Shown here in pieces: positions 1-9,757 of a stretch of DNA of 64,000 bases. The stretch's first letter is position 1. Each line of letters begins with the position of its first letter. Under the pieces are notes generated by a model. The model had not been told where the DNA came from and made no database searches. It saw only the letters and a program-made list of their open reading frames with translations. The position numbers and the translations under genes were made by a program. The stretch spans positions 47,824,457 through 47,888,456 of the forward strand of contig NC_083343.1 in the NCBI RefSeq assembly GCF_019175385.1, written 5' to 3'. Source of the DNA: Lycium barbarum (taxonomy: Eukaryota; Streptophyta; Magnoliopsida; Solanales; Solanaceae).

Positions 1-610
1 AGAAATGGGTCATTATTGAGTGAATAGTGACATAAATGAATGATAGTGGAATCGAACTATGAATATTGAAGTTTTGTGAGTACTAATACGTTATGAATGA
101 TGTTTATATCATGAAACAAGCATTAAATGCATGAAAACACAAGGATGAGCTAGAAGTAGAAATAAGGGAAAATTGGAGGAAAATGGTGGATTTTGCCAAA
201 CGCACGTAAATGACGATTGTCGATTATGATATTGCGAATAATATTATGAATATTGGGAGTTGATATAGAACGTGAGAAAAGTAGTATGAGCGAAGGAAGC
301 GTTGTCCGACTTCTCCTAGAATTAGCGACACGTTCTTATAGTCAGTTACTAATGATGATACGAATTCTCTTATGAAGGTAACGACGTGATATCGACGGAG
401 AACAAGTGAGCGATATCTTAGCTAAACGACCAAGGTATGTGAGGCTAGTCCTTCTTTCTAAAGGCATGAATCTTTTAACTTGAATCCCTATTTCTTTCGT
501 GAGTTCTTACATTCTAAGAAGTTAAAATCTTATACTTATGAATGTCTATATGAGATAAGTTATACGATATGATGACACTAGAATGATGATGATGTTATTC
601 CTTGCCTACA

Positions 611-702
611 CTCACCTTATGTACTAGTCCTTTCAAGGTGAGGCAGAATGTCCATGACGGTTCCATAATGTAATCGGGGGATCACGACCTTACGTCACCC
701 CA
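611..702 (+). other. LTR hairpins H1 and H2 (element A, 5' LTR)
   Basis: H1 pairs CTCACCTT (611-618) with AAGGTGAG (635-642). H2 pairs CGGGG (675-679) with CCCC (698-701) around the loop core GACCTTACGTCA. In this copy the last H2 base is mutated (CCCCA); the 3' LTR copy at 8232-8259 keeps CCCCG. Other LTRs keep the pairing with different bases, for example CGGAG/CTCCG. Confidence 0.6.
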
Positions 703-1130
703 ATAGAGTAAAGTTGATCATGAGTCAAATATACGTATTATGATAAGATAAGTATTTTATGATAAGCATATTACTATGAGAATTTACATTGAGCATGTCA
801 TGAGTATTTCACACCGGGCCTAGTTGGCCTGGCAGACACCGCTTCGGCGGGCGGCGATACGGATACACCACGACCTACGGGCGTGGGCAGACATCACTAG
901 TGGGCGGCATGAGATGGTACCCCGGACGCGGGAGGCCTGGACGCGGGCTAATATTATTGATTATCACACCGTTCCGACATGGACGGGCAGCTTGCATATG
1001 ATGCATACATGTTATGATGATGAGTAAGACAACATGCATTACTTCATATATGATTATCAGTCAGATTCAGTTGTCTCATATTGATGTTATCCTCATATTA
1101 CTGATGTTTCCTTTCATTATGTACGCTTCT

Positions 1131-1193
1131 CATACTCGGTACAATATTCGTACTGACGTCCTTTCTTCGGACGCTGTGTTCATGCCCACAGGT
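1131..1193 (+). other. LTR hairpins H3 and H4 with conserved GTACTGAC motif (element A, 5' LTR)
   Basis: A conserved CATACTCGGTAC...GTACTGAC block is followed by two short hairpins: GTCC (1158-1161) with GGAC (1169-1172), then CTGTG (1174-1178) with CACAG (1187-1191). The same arrangement with compensating stem changes occurs in the other LTR families of the window. Role unknown. The CACAG/GTAG context could also be read as a splice acceptor. Confidence 0.65.
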
Positions 1194-1604
1194 AGACAGG
1201 GAGGAGAGCTTGGCCCAGGTCCTCAGTAGCTGTCAGCTGTTAGATAGCACTCCATTGTTCGGAGGTGCTTATGGCTATTCTTTTGATGTACATTCATATA
1301 TGCATATTTTGGGCATGACGGAGTCTTGTTCCGTCCATGTATTCATTATGTTAGTAGAGGCTCGTAGATACGCAGTGTGGGTTAGATGGTACAAGAGGTT
1401 TTCATATGTATGTATATTATTTTGATGGCCGAGAGGCAAATGTATATAAAGTATTTATGTTTCGATTAAATATGATTTTTCCTACAATTGGTATGTAAAA
1501 TTGATAAAAGAGTATTAAATGAGCAAGATAAGTAGTAGAGTGAGCGGTGCTCGGTAACTAGCTCCGGGTACCCGTCGTGGCCCCTAGTTGGGTCGTGACA
1601 GAAG

Positions 1605-1616
1605 TGGTATCAGAGC
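1605..1616 (+). promoter_or_regulatory. Primer-binding site, element A
   Basis: TGGTATCAGAGC lies four bases after the LTR end. It matches the common plant primer-binding site complementary to the 3' end of initiator methionine tRNA, and fixes the 5' LTR boundary at 1600. Confidence 0.93.
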
Positions 1617-1658
1617 AGTTCGCCCTAGGAAGTGTCTACGAGCCGTGTCTAGTAGAGT

Positions 1659-1697
1659 CTTGTTTATGGTGTGTTGCGCGCCACACTAATAAACAAG
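1659..1697 (+). other. Leader hairpin with palindromic loop (candidate dimer-initiation site), element A
   Basis: Lower stem CTTGTTTAT (1659-1667) pairs with ATAAACAAG (1689-1697). Upper stem GTGTG (1669-1673) pairs with CACAC (1682-1686). The 8-nt loop is TT plus the palindrome GCGCGC (1676-1681). Three related elements in this window keep the same design with different stem and loop bases. The form resembles retroviral kissing-loop dimerisation hairpins; function is inferred. Confidence 0.7.
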
Positions 1698-1805
1698 AGG
1701 CTACAGGGCATTTAGGAAAATGACCATCTTTCTTCCCATGAGATCGTGCGATAGAGCCATGTCTAGGATTATATCATTCCTAAAAGTGCGTTATGGTTTC
1801 AGAAA

Positions 1806-3124
1806 ATGCCGCCGAAAGGAAAAGCTACAGCTGCCCAGAAAGGCAAAGCTTCGACAAAGAGGCAGGCGGAAAGAGAGCCTCCGACAAATGTAGAGGAAAG
1901 TGAATCGCAAAGTGAGGCCGTGCCCAATGTAGAAGAGCAGGGAGGAGCCTCAGCTCCGATTCCTCCACCGGATGCTTCGGTCAACAAGTGTCCGAGGCCA
2001 TACATTTATTGACGCAGTTGGTTGCCGCTCAGGCACAACGACAGAATGCGGGCCCAAGTGATCGTTCAACTAGTACAAGAGCCCGTGATTTCCTTACTCT
2101 AAATCCTCCAGAATTTTTCGGGTCGAAGCCGGATGAGGACCCACAAGGTTTTATCGATGAAATGCTGAGGACGCTAACACTTATGCATGCTTCTGAGACT
2201 GAATCTGTAGAGTTAGCCTCATATAGACATCGCGACGTGGCGGTACTATGGTATAAGAATTGGGTGATAACAAGAGGGGAGAATGCACCACCTCCCGTGT
2301 GGCAAGAGTTTGTAGATGCCTTTATTCGTCACTACTTGCCACCTGAAGTCCGCCGAGCACAAGCGGATAGGTTCTTGAATTTGAAACAAGGAAGCATGAG
2401 TGCCCGAGAGTATAGTATGCAATTCAACTCATTGGGCCGGTATGCTCCGACTATGGTGGCTGAGATGGGGGACCGAGTCTATAGATTTGTGAGTGGTTTA
2501 GGACCACACTTGTTCAGAGATTGCATGACAGCCTCTTTGCAAGACGGGATGGATATTTCCCGGATACAGGCCCATGCTCAGAACCTCGAGGAACGACAAC
2601 GACAGCAGAGAAGTGATCGTGAGGGTGACAGAAGACAAGGTAAGAGGGCTAGATCTATGGGGGAGAGCAGTGAGTACCGAGGGGGACCGAGACAGACATA
2701 TTCTAGGCACTCAGGTCAGTCAGTGACTAGTGCACCTCATAGATTCTCAGATAGGAGGGTTGACCATTTTTTTCAGTCAGGCCAGGGGCAGAGTTCGAGG
2801 GCCTCAGATTCGCAGTCTAGGGGAGACTTTAGCCAGAGGAGACCTCCAGTACCGCGGTGTATCCAGTGTGGCAAACTACATTCCAGACAGTGTCGTCAGG
2901 GTTCGGATGCTTGTTATGCTTGCGGGCAAGTCGGTCACATGATGAGAGATTGCCCCTCAGCGAGAGATAGAGCTGGGACTCAGCCTACAGGTTCAGCAGC
3001 GGGTTCTTCTTCAGCACGCCCAACAACACAGACTCCTCAGACTACAGCAGGTAGGGGCAGAGGTAGAGGGGGAGCATCTACTTCAGGTGCTGTTCAGCCC
3101 CGTGTGTATGCTTTAGCTGGGCGA
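1806..3124 (+). pseudogene. gag of element A (frameshifted)
   Basis: Gag is the capsid/nucleocapsid polyprotein that assembles the virus-like particle. The frame opens at 1806 (MPPKGKATAAQKGKA, the same opening style as gag of element D) and runs about 60 codons. It then shifts frame near 1980-1990, where QQVSEAIHLLTQLVAAQ lies in a different frame. The second frame continues to 3124 and holds the retrotransposon gag core (VELASYRHRDVAVLWYKNW; FLNLKQGSMSAREY) and, near its end, a CCHC zinc knuckle (CYACGQVGHMMRDC) followed by an Arg/Gly-rich tail. One indel therefore breaks an otherwise intact gag. The TAG at 3125-3127 separates it from pol. Confidence 0.9.
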
Positions 3125-6100
3125 TAGGATCTTGAGTCTTCCCTAGATGTTGTCACAGGTACCTTGACTATATTTTTTCGTGACGTATATGCTCTGATTG
3201 ATCCAGGTTCTACCTTCTCATATATTACTCCGTATATCGCTGATTGTGTTGGGGTAAGACCTGAGCCAAGTAAACCTTTCGAGGTATTCACTCCGGTTGG
3301 TGATCCTGTAATAGAGAGACAAGTATATCAGAACTGTGTAGTCATTATAGGTGATCGTCAGACAAGGGCTGATCTAATTGAACTTGAGATGATAGATTTT
3401 GACGTAATTATGGGTATGGACTGGTTAGCATCATGCTATGCTAATGTTTGTTGCCGGACAAAGGTAGTTCGATTCCAATTTCCGGGAGAGCCCATACTCG
3501 AGTGGAAGGGTAATACCGTTTCCCCAAAGGGTAGGTTTATTTCCTACCTTAAGGTGAGAAAGATGATAGCCAAGGGTTATATTTGTCATCTAGTTCGGGT
3601 TCATGACACGGAAGCGCAAATACCAACTTTCCAGTCTGTCCCGGTAGTGAATGAATTCCCAGATGTGTTTCCCGATGAGTTACCAGGCCTTCCTCCAGAA
3701 AGGGAGATCGACTTTGCTATTGATGTACTACCAGACACCGAGCCTATTTCTATTCCTCCATATCGAATGGCTCCAGCAGAACTGAAAGAGCTGAAAGCAC
3801 AACTAAAAGATTTACTTGAGAAGGGGTTTATAAGGCCTAGTTCCTCGCCATGGGGAGCACCAGTCCTGTTCGTAAGGAAGAAAGACGGATCTCTGCGAAT
3901 GTGCATCGACTACAGGCAGTTGAACAAGGTGACAATAAAGAATAAATACCCTCTTCCTAGAATTGACGACTTGTTCGATCAATTGCAAGGTGCTAAATGG
4001 TTCTCCAAGATAGATCTGAGATCGGGTTATCATCAGGTGAGAATTAGGGAAGCAGATATTCCCAAGACCGCCTTCAGGACAAGATATGGTCACTACGAGT
4101 TTCGAGTAATGTCGTTCGAGTTGACGAATGCCCCGGCGGTATTCATGAATTTAATGAATAATGTGTTCAGGCCGTTTTTGGATCTCTTTGTGATAGTGTT
4201 CATCGACGATATTTTGGTGTACTCTCGCACAGAGTTAGAACATGCAGATCATCTAAGAATTGTTCTTGGTGTTCTTCGAGATCGGGAATCGTATGCAAAG
4301 TTTTCGAAGTGCGAGTTTTGGCTAAACTCAGTGGAATTTCTAGGTCATGTTATTTCAGATAATGGTATCCGAGTCGACACTCAGAAAATAGAAGCTGTGA
4401 AGACTTGGCCAAGACCTACGACGCCTACAGAAGTTCGTAGTTTCCTTGGGTTAGCAGGATACTATAGAAGATTTGTAGAGGGCTTCTCATCTATTTCAGC
4501 CCCATTGACAAAGTTAACCCAGAAGTCGGCTAAATTCCAGTGGAGTGATGCCTGTGAGCGTAGCTTCCAAGAGCTGAAAAACAGGTTGACCTCAACGCCG
4601 GTGCTAACACTTCTAGAAGGATCAGATGGCTATGTAGTGTATTGTGACGCCTCCGGTGTGGGATTAGGATGTGTATTGATGCAGAATGGGAAAGTTATTG
4701 CATATGCTTCGAGACAGTTGCGAAAACATGAACAGAATTACCCCACTCATGATCTTGAGCTAGCTGCGGTCATTCATGCATTGAAAATATGGAGACACTA
4801 CTTATATGGTGTGCACGTGGACATCTATACGGATCACAAAAGCCTTCAATATATTTTCAAACAGAAGGAGTTGAACCTGCGGCAAAGGAGATGGTTAGAA
4901 TTACTGAAGGATTATGATGTGAACATTCTATATCATCCAGGGAAGGCGAATGTAGTAGCAGATGCACTTAGCCGCCGATCGATGGGTAGTTTATGTGGAG
5001 TTCCTTCGGAAAAGCGAGAAATGGTTCGTGAAGTCCATCAGTTAGCAAGTCTCGGCGTACAGCCCATTGATTCAGGAGATGCAGGTATTAGCGTCAATGA
5101 CCCCACAGTTTCATCATTGAATCTAGAAGTGAAGGAACGGCAATATGAAGATCCTCAGTTAAGCCACTATCGAGATCTATCTCAGGAAAAGGAAGAGTCT
5201 CCATTCGAAGTTTCCATAGAAGGGGTTCTTAGATATCGAGGCCGGCTATGTGTACCGAATGTGGCAAACTTGCGCCAACGGATTTTAGAGGAAGCACATT
5301 ATTCCCGGTATTCTATTCATCCAGGTGCAACCGAGATGTACCATGATCTCAAATTGGTATACTGGTGGGATGGCATGAAGCGAGACATAGCAGAATTTTT
5401 AGCACAGTGTCCAAATTGCCAGTAAGTGAAGGTCGAGCATCAAAAGCCAGGAGGGTTATTGCAAGCAATGGAAATTCCTACGTGGAAATGAGAAGAAATT
5501 AACATGGATTTTGTGGTAGGATTACCCCGTACGCGAGGGAAGTATGATTCTATATGGGTGATCGTGGATAGACTCACGAAAGCAGCTCATTTTCTCCCCG
5601 TTAGAACCACATATTCAGCGGAGGATTATGCTAAATTGTATCTCAAGGAGATTGTACGACTTCACGGTATTCCTTTGGCCATTATCACAGACAGAGGGGC
5701 ACAGTTCACAGCCAAGTTCTGGAAGTCCTTCCAAGAAGGTCTAGGTACCCAAGTTAAGCTCAGCACGGCGTTCCATCCGCAGACTGACGGACAAGCCGAG
5801 CGCACTATTCAGACCTTAGAGGATATGCTACGGGCATGTGTATTGGACTTTGGCGGTAATTGGGATGAGCATTTGACTCTTATTGAATTTGCCTATAATA
5901 ACAGCTATCATTCCAGCATTCAAATGGCCCCGTATGAAGCCTTATATGGAAGAAAATGCAGATCTCCAATTGGATGGTTTGAAACCGGAGAAGTACAATT
6001 GATAGGCCCCGACTTGATCCAACAAGCAGTTGAAAAGGTTAAAGTGATTCGAGACCGACTGTTAACAGCTCAAAGTCGCCAAAAGTCTTATGCAGATAAT

Positions 6101-6580
6101 CGCCGACGAGATTTGGAATTTCAAGTGGGCGATTGGGTGTTCCTGAAGGTATCGCCGATGAAGGGAGTGATGAGATTTGGCAAGAAGGGAAAGCTAAGTC
6201 CCAGATATATCAGACCCTACCAAATCATTCGCAAGGTGAGTCGAGTAGCCTATAAATTGGACTTGCCTTCAGAGCTCGAATCCGTGCATCCAGTATTCCA
6301 TGTTTCGATGCTCCGTAATTGTATTGGAGACCCAACAAGAATAGTTCCGGTTGATGATGTGCAAGTAACAGAGAAGCTAACATACGGGGAAATGCCCATT
6401 GCCATTTTGGATAGACAAGTACGAAGGCTTCGGAATAAAGAGGTTGCTTCAGTCAAAGTTCTATGGCGGAACAATAATCGGGAAGAAATGACTTGGGAAG
6501 CGGAGGAGAAGATGAAATCTATGTACCCCCATTTGTTCCAATCCCCAGAAGATATTCAAGATGAGACGTCGATGGTGTAA
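3125..6580 (+). pseudogene. pol of element A: protease, RT, RNase H, integrase, chromodomain (three stops)
   Basis: In frame with the second gag frame but interrupted by TAG at 3125-3127 (a Gln codon in the relatives), TAA at 5423-5425 and a TGA near 5489 (Trp in element B). Domains in order: aspartic protease (ALIDPGST, Asp near 3200); reverse transcriptase with FIDD at 4199-4210, the YxDD-type catalytic site; RNase H (VYCDASG, TDHKSLQ); integrase HHCC zinc region (ending CPNCQ at the second stop); DDE core (VDRLTKAAHF, ITDRGAQFT, Glu in DGQAERTIQTLE); and a C-terminal chromodomain (PIAILDRQVRRLRNK...MTWEAE). The usual FGLTNAPAAF segment of RT reads [10 protein letters not shown] here, an added missense change beside the active site. 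The chromodomain is presumed to direct integration into heterochromatin. Confidence 0.93.
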
Positions 6581-6748
6581 GGTATGTATGTTTTAGTTTT
6601 ATGTTTTTCGTCGTGTGTGGCCATAAATGTGTTGATATTGTGATATAGCCCTGTGAGGCGAAGATGTTGTGGGTTGTTGTAATGGAAAGGTAGTATCCAA
6701 TTTAAAAAGGAAACTCTGGAAAATTTTTTCCCGAATCCCCGATTGTCG

Positions 6749-6786
6749 AACATTCGAGGACGAATGTTCCAAAAGGGGGGGAAGAA
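6749..6786 (+). promoter_or_regulatory. Inverted repeat and polypurine tract, element A
   Basis: AACATTCG (6749-6756) and CGAATGTT (6761-6768) are perfect inverted copies separated by AGGA. They are followed by the purine run AAAAGGGGGGGAAGAA up to the LTR start TGTTACACC at 6787. The purine tract primes plus-strand DNA. The inverted repeat is also perfect in element D and partly kept in element B. Confidence 0.88.
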
Positions 6787-6929
6787 TGTTACACCTCGGA
6801 AGTTTCTCCGTACTTGTATAATGACTGGAATGATGAAAAGTTGAGTGAATGATGTTTTGTTAAGTCGGGAATGGCTAATTAAGAATTTTTGGAAATAAGA
6901 AAGTCGCGGAAAATTTTTCAGCCAGTGGT

Positions 6930-7190
6930 CGTATATGGCACTATACGGCCCGTAAAGTGATTTACGGACCGTATAGTGCAATCGTCCTCCAGCTTGTCAA
7001 AAAATCCCAACTTTCTGTAAATGTTGAATATGGTTAAATACGACCCAGTTTACGGCCTGTAAACCAGGTCGTAAACTACCATGTCCATCAGCCAAAACTT
7101 TCTATCTTTGAAATGGTTAAATACGACCACAGTGGACGGACCGTAAATCAAAATACGGTCCGTATATGGTGGTTTACGACCACTGTTCAT
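6930..7190 (+). repeat. Array of short palindromes (TACGGNCCGTA type) in U3 of element A
   Basis: About nine occurrences of ACGG(A/T/C)CCGTA, TACGGCCTGTA and half-sites such as TACGACC or GGTCGTA, mostly spaced 15 to 45 bases apart, lie just upstream of the TATA-like box. The same array occurs at 43066-43325 in the solo LTR. Candidate binding sites or hairpins; nothing here identifies the binding factor. Confidence 0.7.
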
Positions 7191-7225
7191 CCCGACAAGT
7201 TTTCATTAAAGATCAGAATTTTAAT

Positions 7226-7236
7226 TATTAAAAGGG
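7226..7236 (+). promoter_or_regulatory. TATA-like box, element A 3' LTR
   Basis: TTATTAAAAGGG lies immediately downstream of the U3 palindrome array, a usual position for an LTR promoter. The solo LTR of the same family has CATTAAAAGG in the equivalent place. Confidence 0.5.
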
Positions 7237-8999
7237 AACTTAAGCCCATTTCACGTCATTTTTCATCCAACACTTCAAGAAAACTCTAGAGTGTTCTTCA
7301 ACACTTCAACTCTAAGAATAGCAAGAAAATCCAAGGAAACCTAAGATTATCAACACCAAATTCATGAGAATAAGTGTAAGAACACATCAAAGGATCTTTT
7401 AAGTCAAGAAATTCCCAAGAAGGTGGAACTAGGGTTTTGGCTAATTGAAGTATTTCAACTTAAGGATTGTTCAACCATCCTCCAAGGTAATTTTCATGAT
7501 TATTCCATATTGTTTGAAGTATTGGAAATCTTAGACACTTGAAATGTAGAAGAATAGAGAAATGGGTCATTATTGAGTGAATAGTGACATAAATGAATGA
7601 TAGTGGAATCGAACTATGAATATTGAAGTTTTGTGAGTACTAATACGTTATAAATGATGTTTATATCATGAAACAAGCATTAAATGCATGAAAACGCAAG
7701 GATGAGCTAGAAGTAGAAATAAGGGAAAATTGAAGGAAAATGGTGGATTTTGCCAAACGCACGTAAATAACGATTGTCAATTATGATATTGCGAATAATA
7801 TTATGAATATTGGGAGTTGATATAGAACGTGAGAAAAGTAGTATGAGCGAAGGAAGCGTTATCCGACTTCTCCTAGAATTAGCGACACGTTCTTATAGTC
7901 AGTTACTAATGATGATACGAATTCTCTTATGAAGGTAACGACGTGATATCGACGGAGAACAAGTGAGCGATATCTTAGCTAAACGACCAAGGTATGTGAG
8001 GCTAGTCCTTCTTTCTAAAGGCATGAATCTTTTAACTTGAATCCCTATTTCTTTCGTGAGTTCTTACATTCTAAGACTTTAAAAGCTTATACTTATGAAT
8101 GTCTATATGAGATAAGTTATACGATATGATGACACTAGAATGATGATGATGTTATTCCTTGCCTACACTCACCTTATGTACTAGTACTTTCAAGGTGAGG
8201 CAGAATGTCCATGACGGTTCCATAAGGTAATCGGGGGATCACGACCTTACGTCACCCCGATAGAGTAAAGTTGATCATGAGTCAAATATACGCATTATGA
8301 TAAGATAAGTATTTTATGATAAGCATATTACTATGAGAATTTACATTGAGCATGTCATGAGTATTTCACACCGGGCCTAGTTGGCCGGGCAGACACCGCT
8401 TCGGCGGGCGGCGATACGGATACACCACGACCTACGGGCGTGGGCAGACACCACTAGTGGGCGGCATGAGATGGTACCCCGGACGCGGGCTAATATTATT
8501 GATTATCACACCGTTCCGACATGGACGGGAAGCTTGCATATGATGTATACATGTTATAATGATGAGTAAGACAACATGCATTACTTCATATATGATTATC
8601 AGTCAGATTCAGTTGTCTCATATTGATGGTATCCTCATATTACTGATGTTTCCTTTCATTATGTACGCCTCTCATACTCGGTACAATATTCGTACTGACG
8701 TCCTTTCTTCGAACGCTGTGTTCATGCCCACAGGTAGGCAGGGAGGAGAGCTTGGCCCAGGTCCTCAGTAGCTGTCAGCTGTTAGATAGCACTCCATTGT
8801 TCGGAGGTGCTTATGGCTATTCTTTTGATGTACATTCATATATGCATATTTTGGGCATGACGGAGTCTTGTTCCGTCCATGTATTCATTATGTTAGTAGA
8901 GGCTCGTAGATACGCAGTGTGGGTTAGATGGTCTCACAAGAGGTTTTCATATGTATGTATATTATTTTGATGGCCGAGAGGCAAATGTATATAAAGTAT

Positions 9000-9297
9000 C
9001 CATGCTAATGAAATAGGAAACATACCTTTCAATTGAATGACTTTAATTCAAAGCAATTCTCTCGTAGTGACAAAATTAACTGCTTGTTCGTGATCAAAGC
9101 ATTCGGTCAGAATCCGGGATGTCTTATCCTATGATTTAGCTCTACGGCACGATCTAAGATAAGAAAGAAGGTCAATTGTTCCTAAATGCCCTGCAGCCTC
9201 TTGTTTATAAGTGTGGCGCGCTTCACACCCATAAACAAGACTCTACTGGATAAGACTTAGCAGACAACCCCTAGGACGACCTGCTCTGATACCAACT
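9000..9297 (-). mobile_element. Leader of B-rev (minus strand) with primer-binding site and palindromic-loop hairpin
   Basis: Reads as an untranslated leader on the minus strand. The primer-binding site complement is GCTCTGATACCA at 9283-9294. The leader hairpin lies at 9200-9239, with outer stem CTTGTTTAT/ATAAACAAG, inner stem GTGTG/CACAC and loop AA plus the palindrome GCGCGC (9216-9221). The gag and pol that should lie further left are absent; the sequence joins the truncated 3' LTR of element A at about 9000. A deletion or rearrangement across two oppositely oriented elements is the simplest explanation. Confidence 0.82.
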
Positions 9298-9690
9298 TGT
9301 CATACCCCAATCCCGATAGGGCGTGACGGGCACCCGACCCTTACTTAGCGCCGAGCGAACCCGCTGGATCTCATTGTACTCATAATCCTTAAGTCATGAA
9401 CTAAAATGCATAGGGAAAGATTTTAACAAAAACATTCTTTTTATCTTTCTCGAATCAAATAAAATTTGTAATCATATAAATCTGTAAAGTGATGCATAAT
9501 GAATACATCGGCTAATATAGCCGCATACAAGACTGGCAGGCTAAATACGTGACTCTGTCTGCAAAGTCTGTAACATAAATCATTATACCATGACATGGAT
9601 ACTCTGACTCGGCAATACTCCGGAAAGAAATGGAGCTCGCCAATCCCTTTGGAACATCTTCTAGCAATGTCTTCTACTCATCTGTATGCA

Positions 9691-9757
9691 CCCGCGCGGC
9701 ATGAAACGCAGCGCCCACAAGAAGGGGCGTCAGTACAAATAATGTACCGAGTATGTA
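9691..9757 (-). other. LTR hairpins H3/H4 and GTACTGAC block (B-rev)
   Basis: On the minus strand: the GTACTGAC block, then H3 with GCCC/GGGC arms and H4 with CTGCG/CGCGG arms (one G-U pair). These stem sequences differ from element A but pair in the same places. Confidence 0.6.

Larger units (their letters stand above)
1..1600 (+). repeat. 5' LTR of element A (partial, start outside window)
   Basis: Matches 7558-8999 of the 3' LTR nearly base for base and ends GGTCGTGACA at 1600, followed by the primer-binding site. It carries a 14-base segment around 930-945 (repeat-flanked, GGAGGCCTGGACGC type) that the 3' LTR lacks, and scattered substitutions elsewhere. The portion here is probably R/U5, because the TATA-like box lies upstream in the part seen only in the 3' copy. 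Open reading frames of about 70 codons here are not genes. Confidence 0.95.
1..8999 (+). mobile_element. Element A: Ty3/gypsy chromovirus (Tekay/Del-like), decayed, 5' edge outside window
   Basis: An LTR retrotransposon in the order LTR, primer-binding site, leader hairpin, gag, protease, reverse transcriptase, RNase H, integrase, chromodomain, polypurine tract, LTR. The first bases of the window recur from 7558, so the left LTR enters about 771 bases into its length. Gag-pol was one long frame but now has one frameshift and three stops, so this copy cannot encode its own machinery. The long uninterrupted protease/RT/RNase H frame and similar LTRs argue for moderate age. The 3' LTR stops about 150 bases short of its expected end and runs into the leader of an oppositely oriented relative at about 9000. 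Clade assignment comes from the chromodomain and domain order, recognised by eye. Confidence 0.93.
6787..8999 (+). repeat. 3' LTR of element A (3'-truncated)
   Basis: Begins TGTTACACC directly after the polypurine tract and matches the 5' LTR until TATATAAAGTAT at about 8999. The last roughly 150 bases, including the CGTGACA end, are missing. A complete LTR would be about 2.37 kb. H1/H2 occur intact at 8168-8259 and the H3/H4 block from 8673. No target duplication can be read because both outer ends are absent. Confidence 0.93.
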
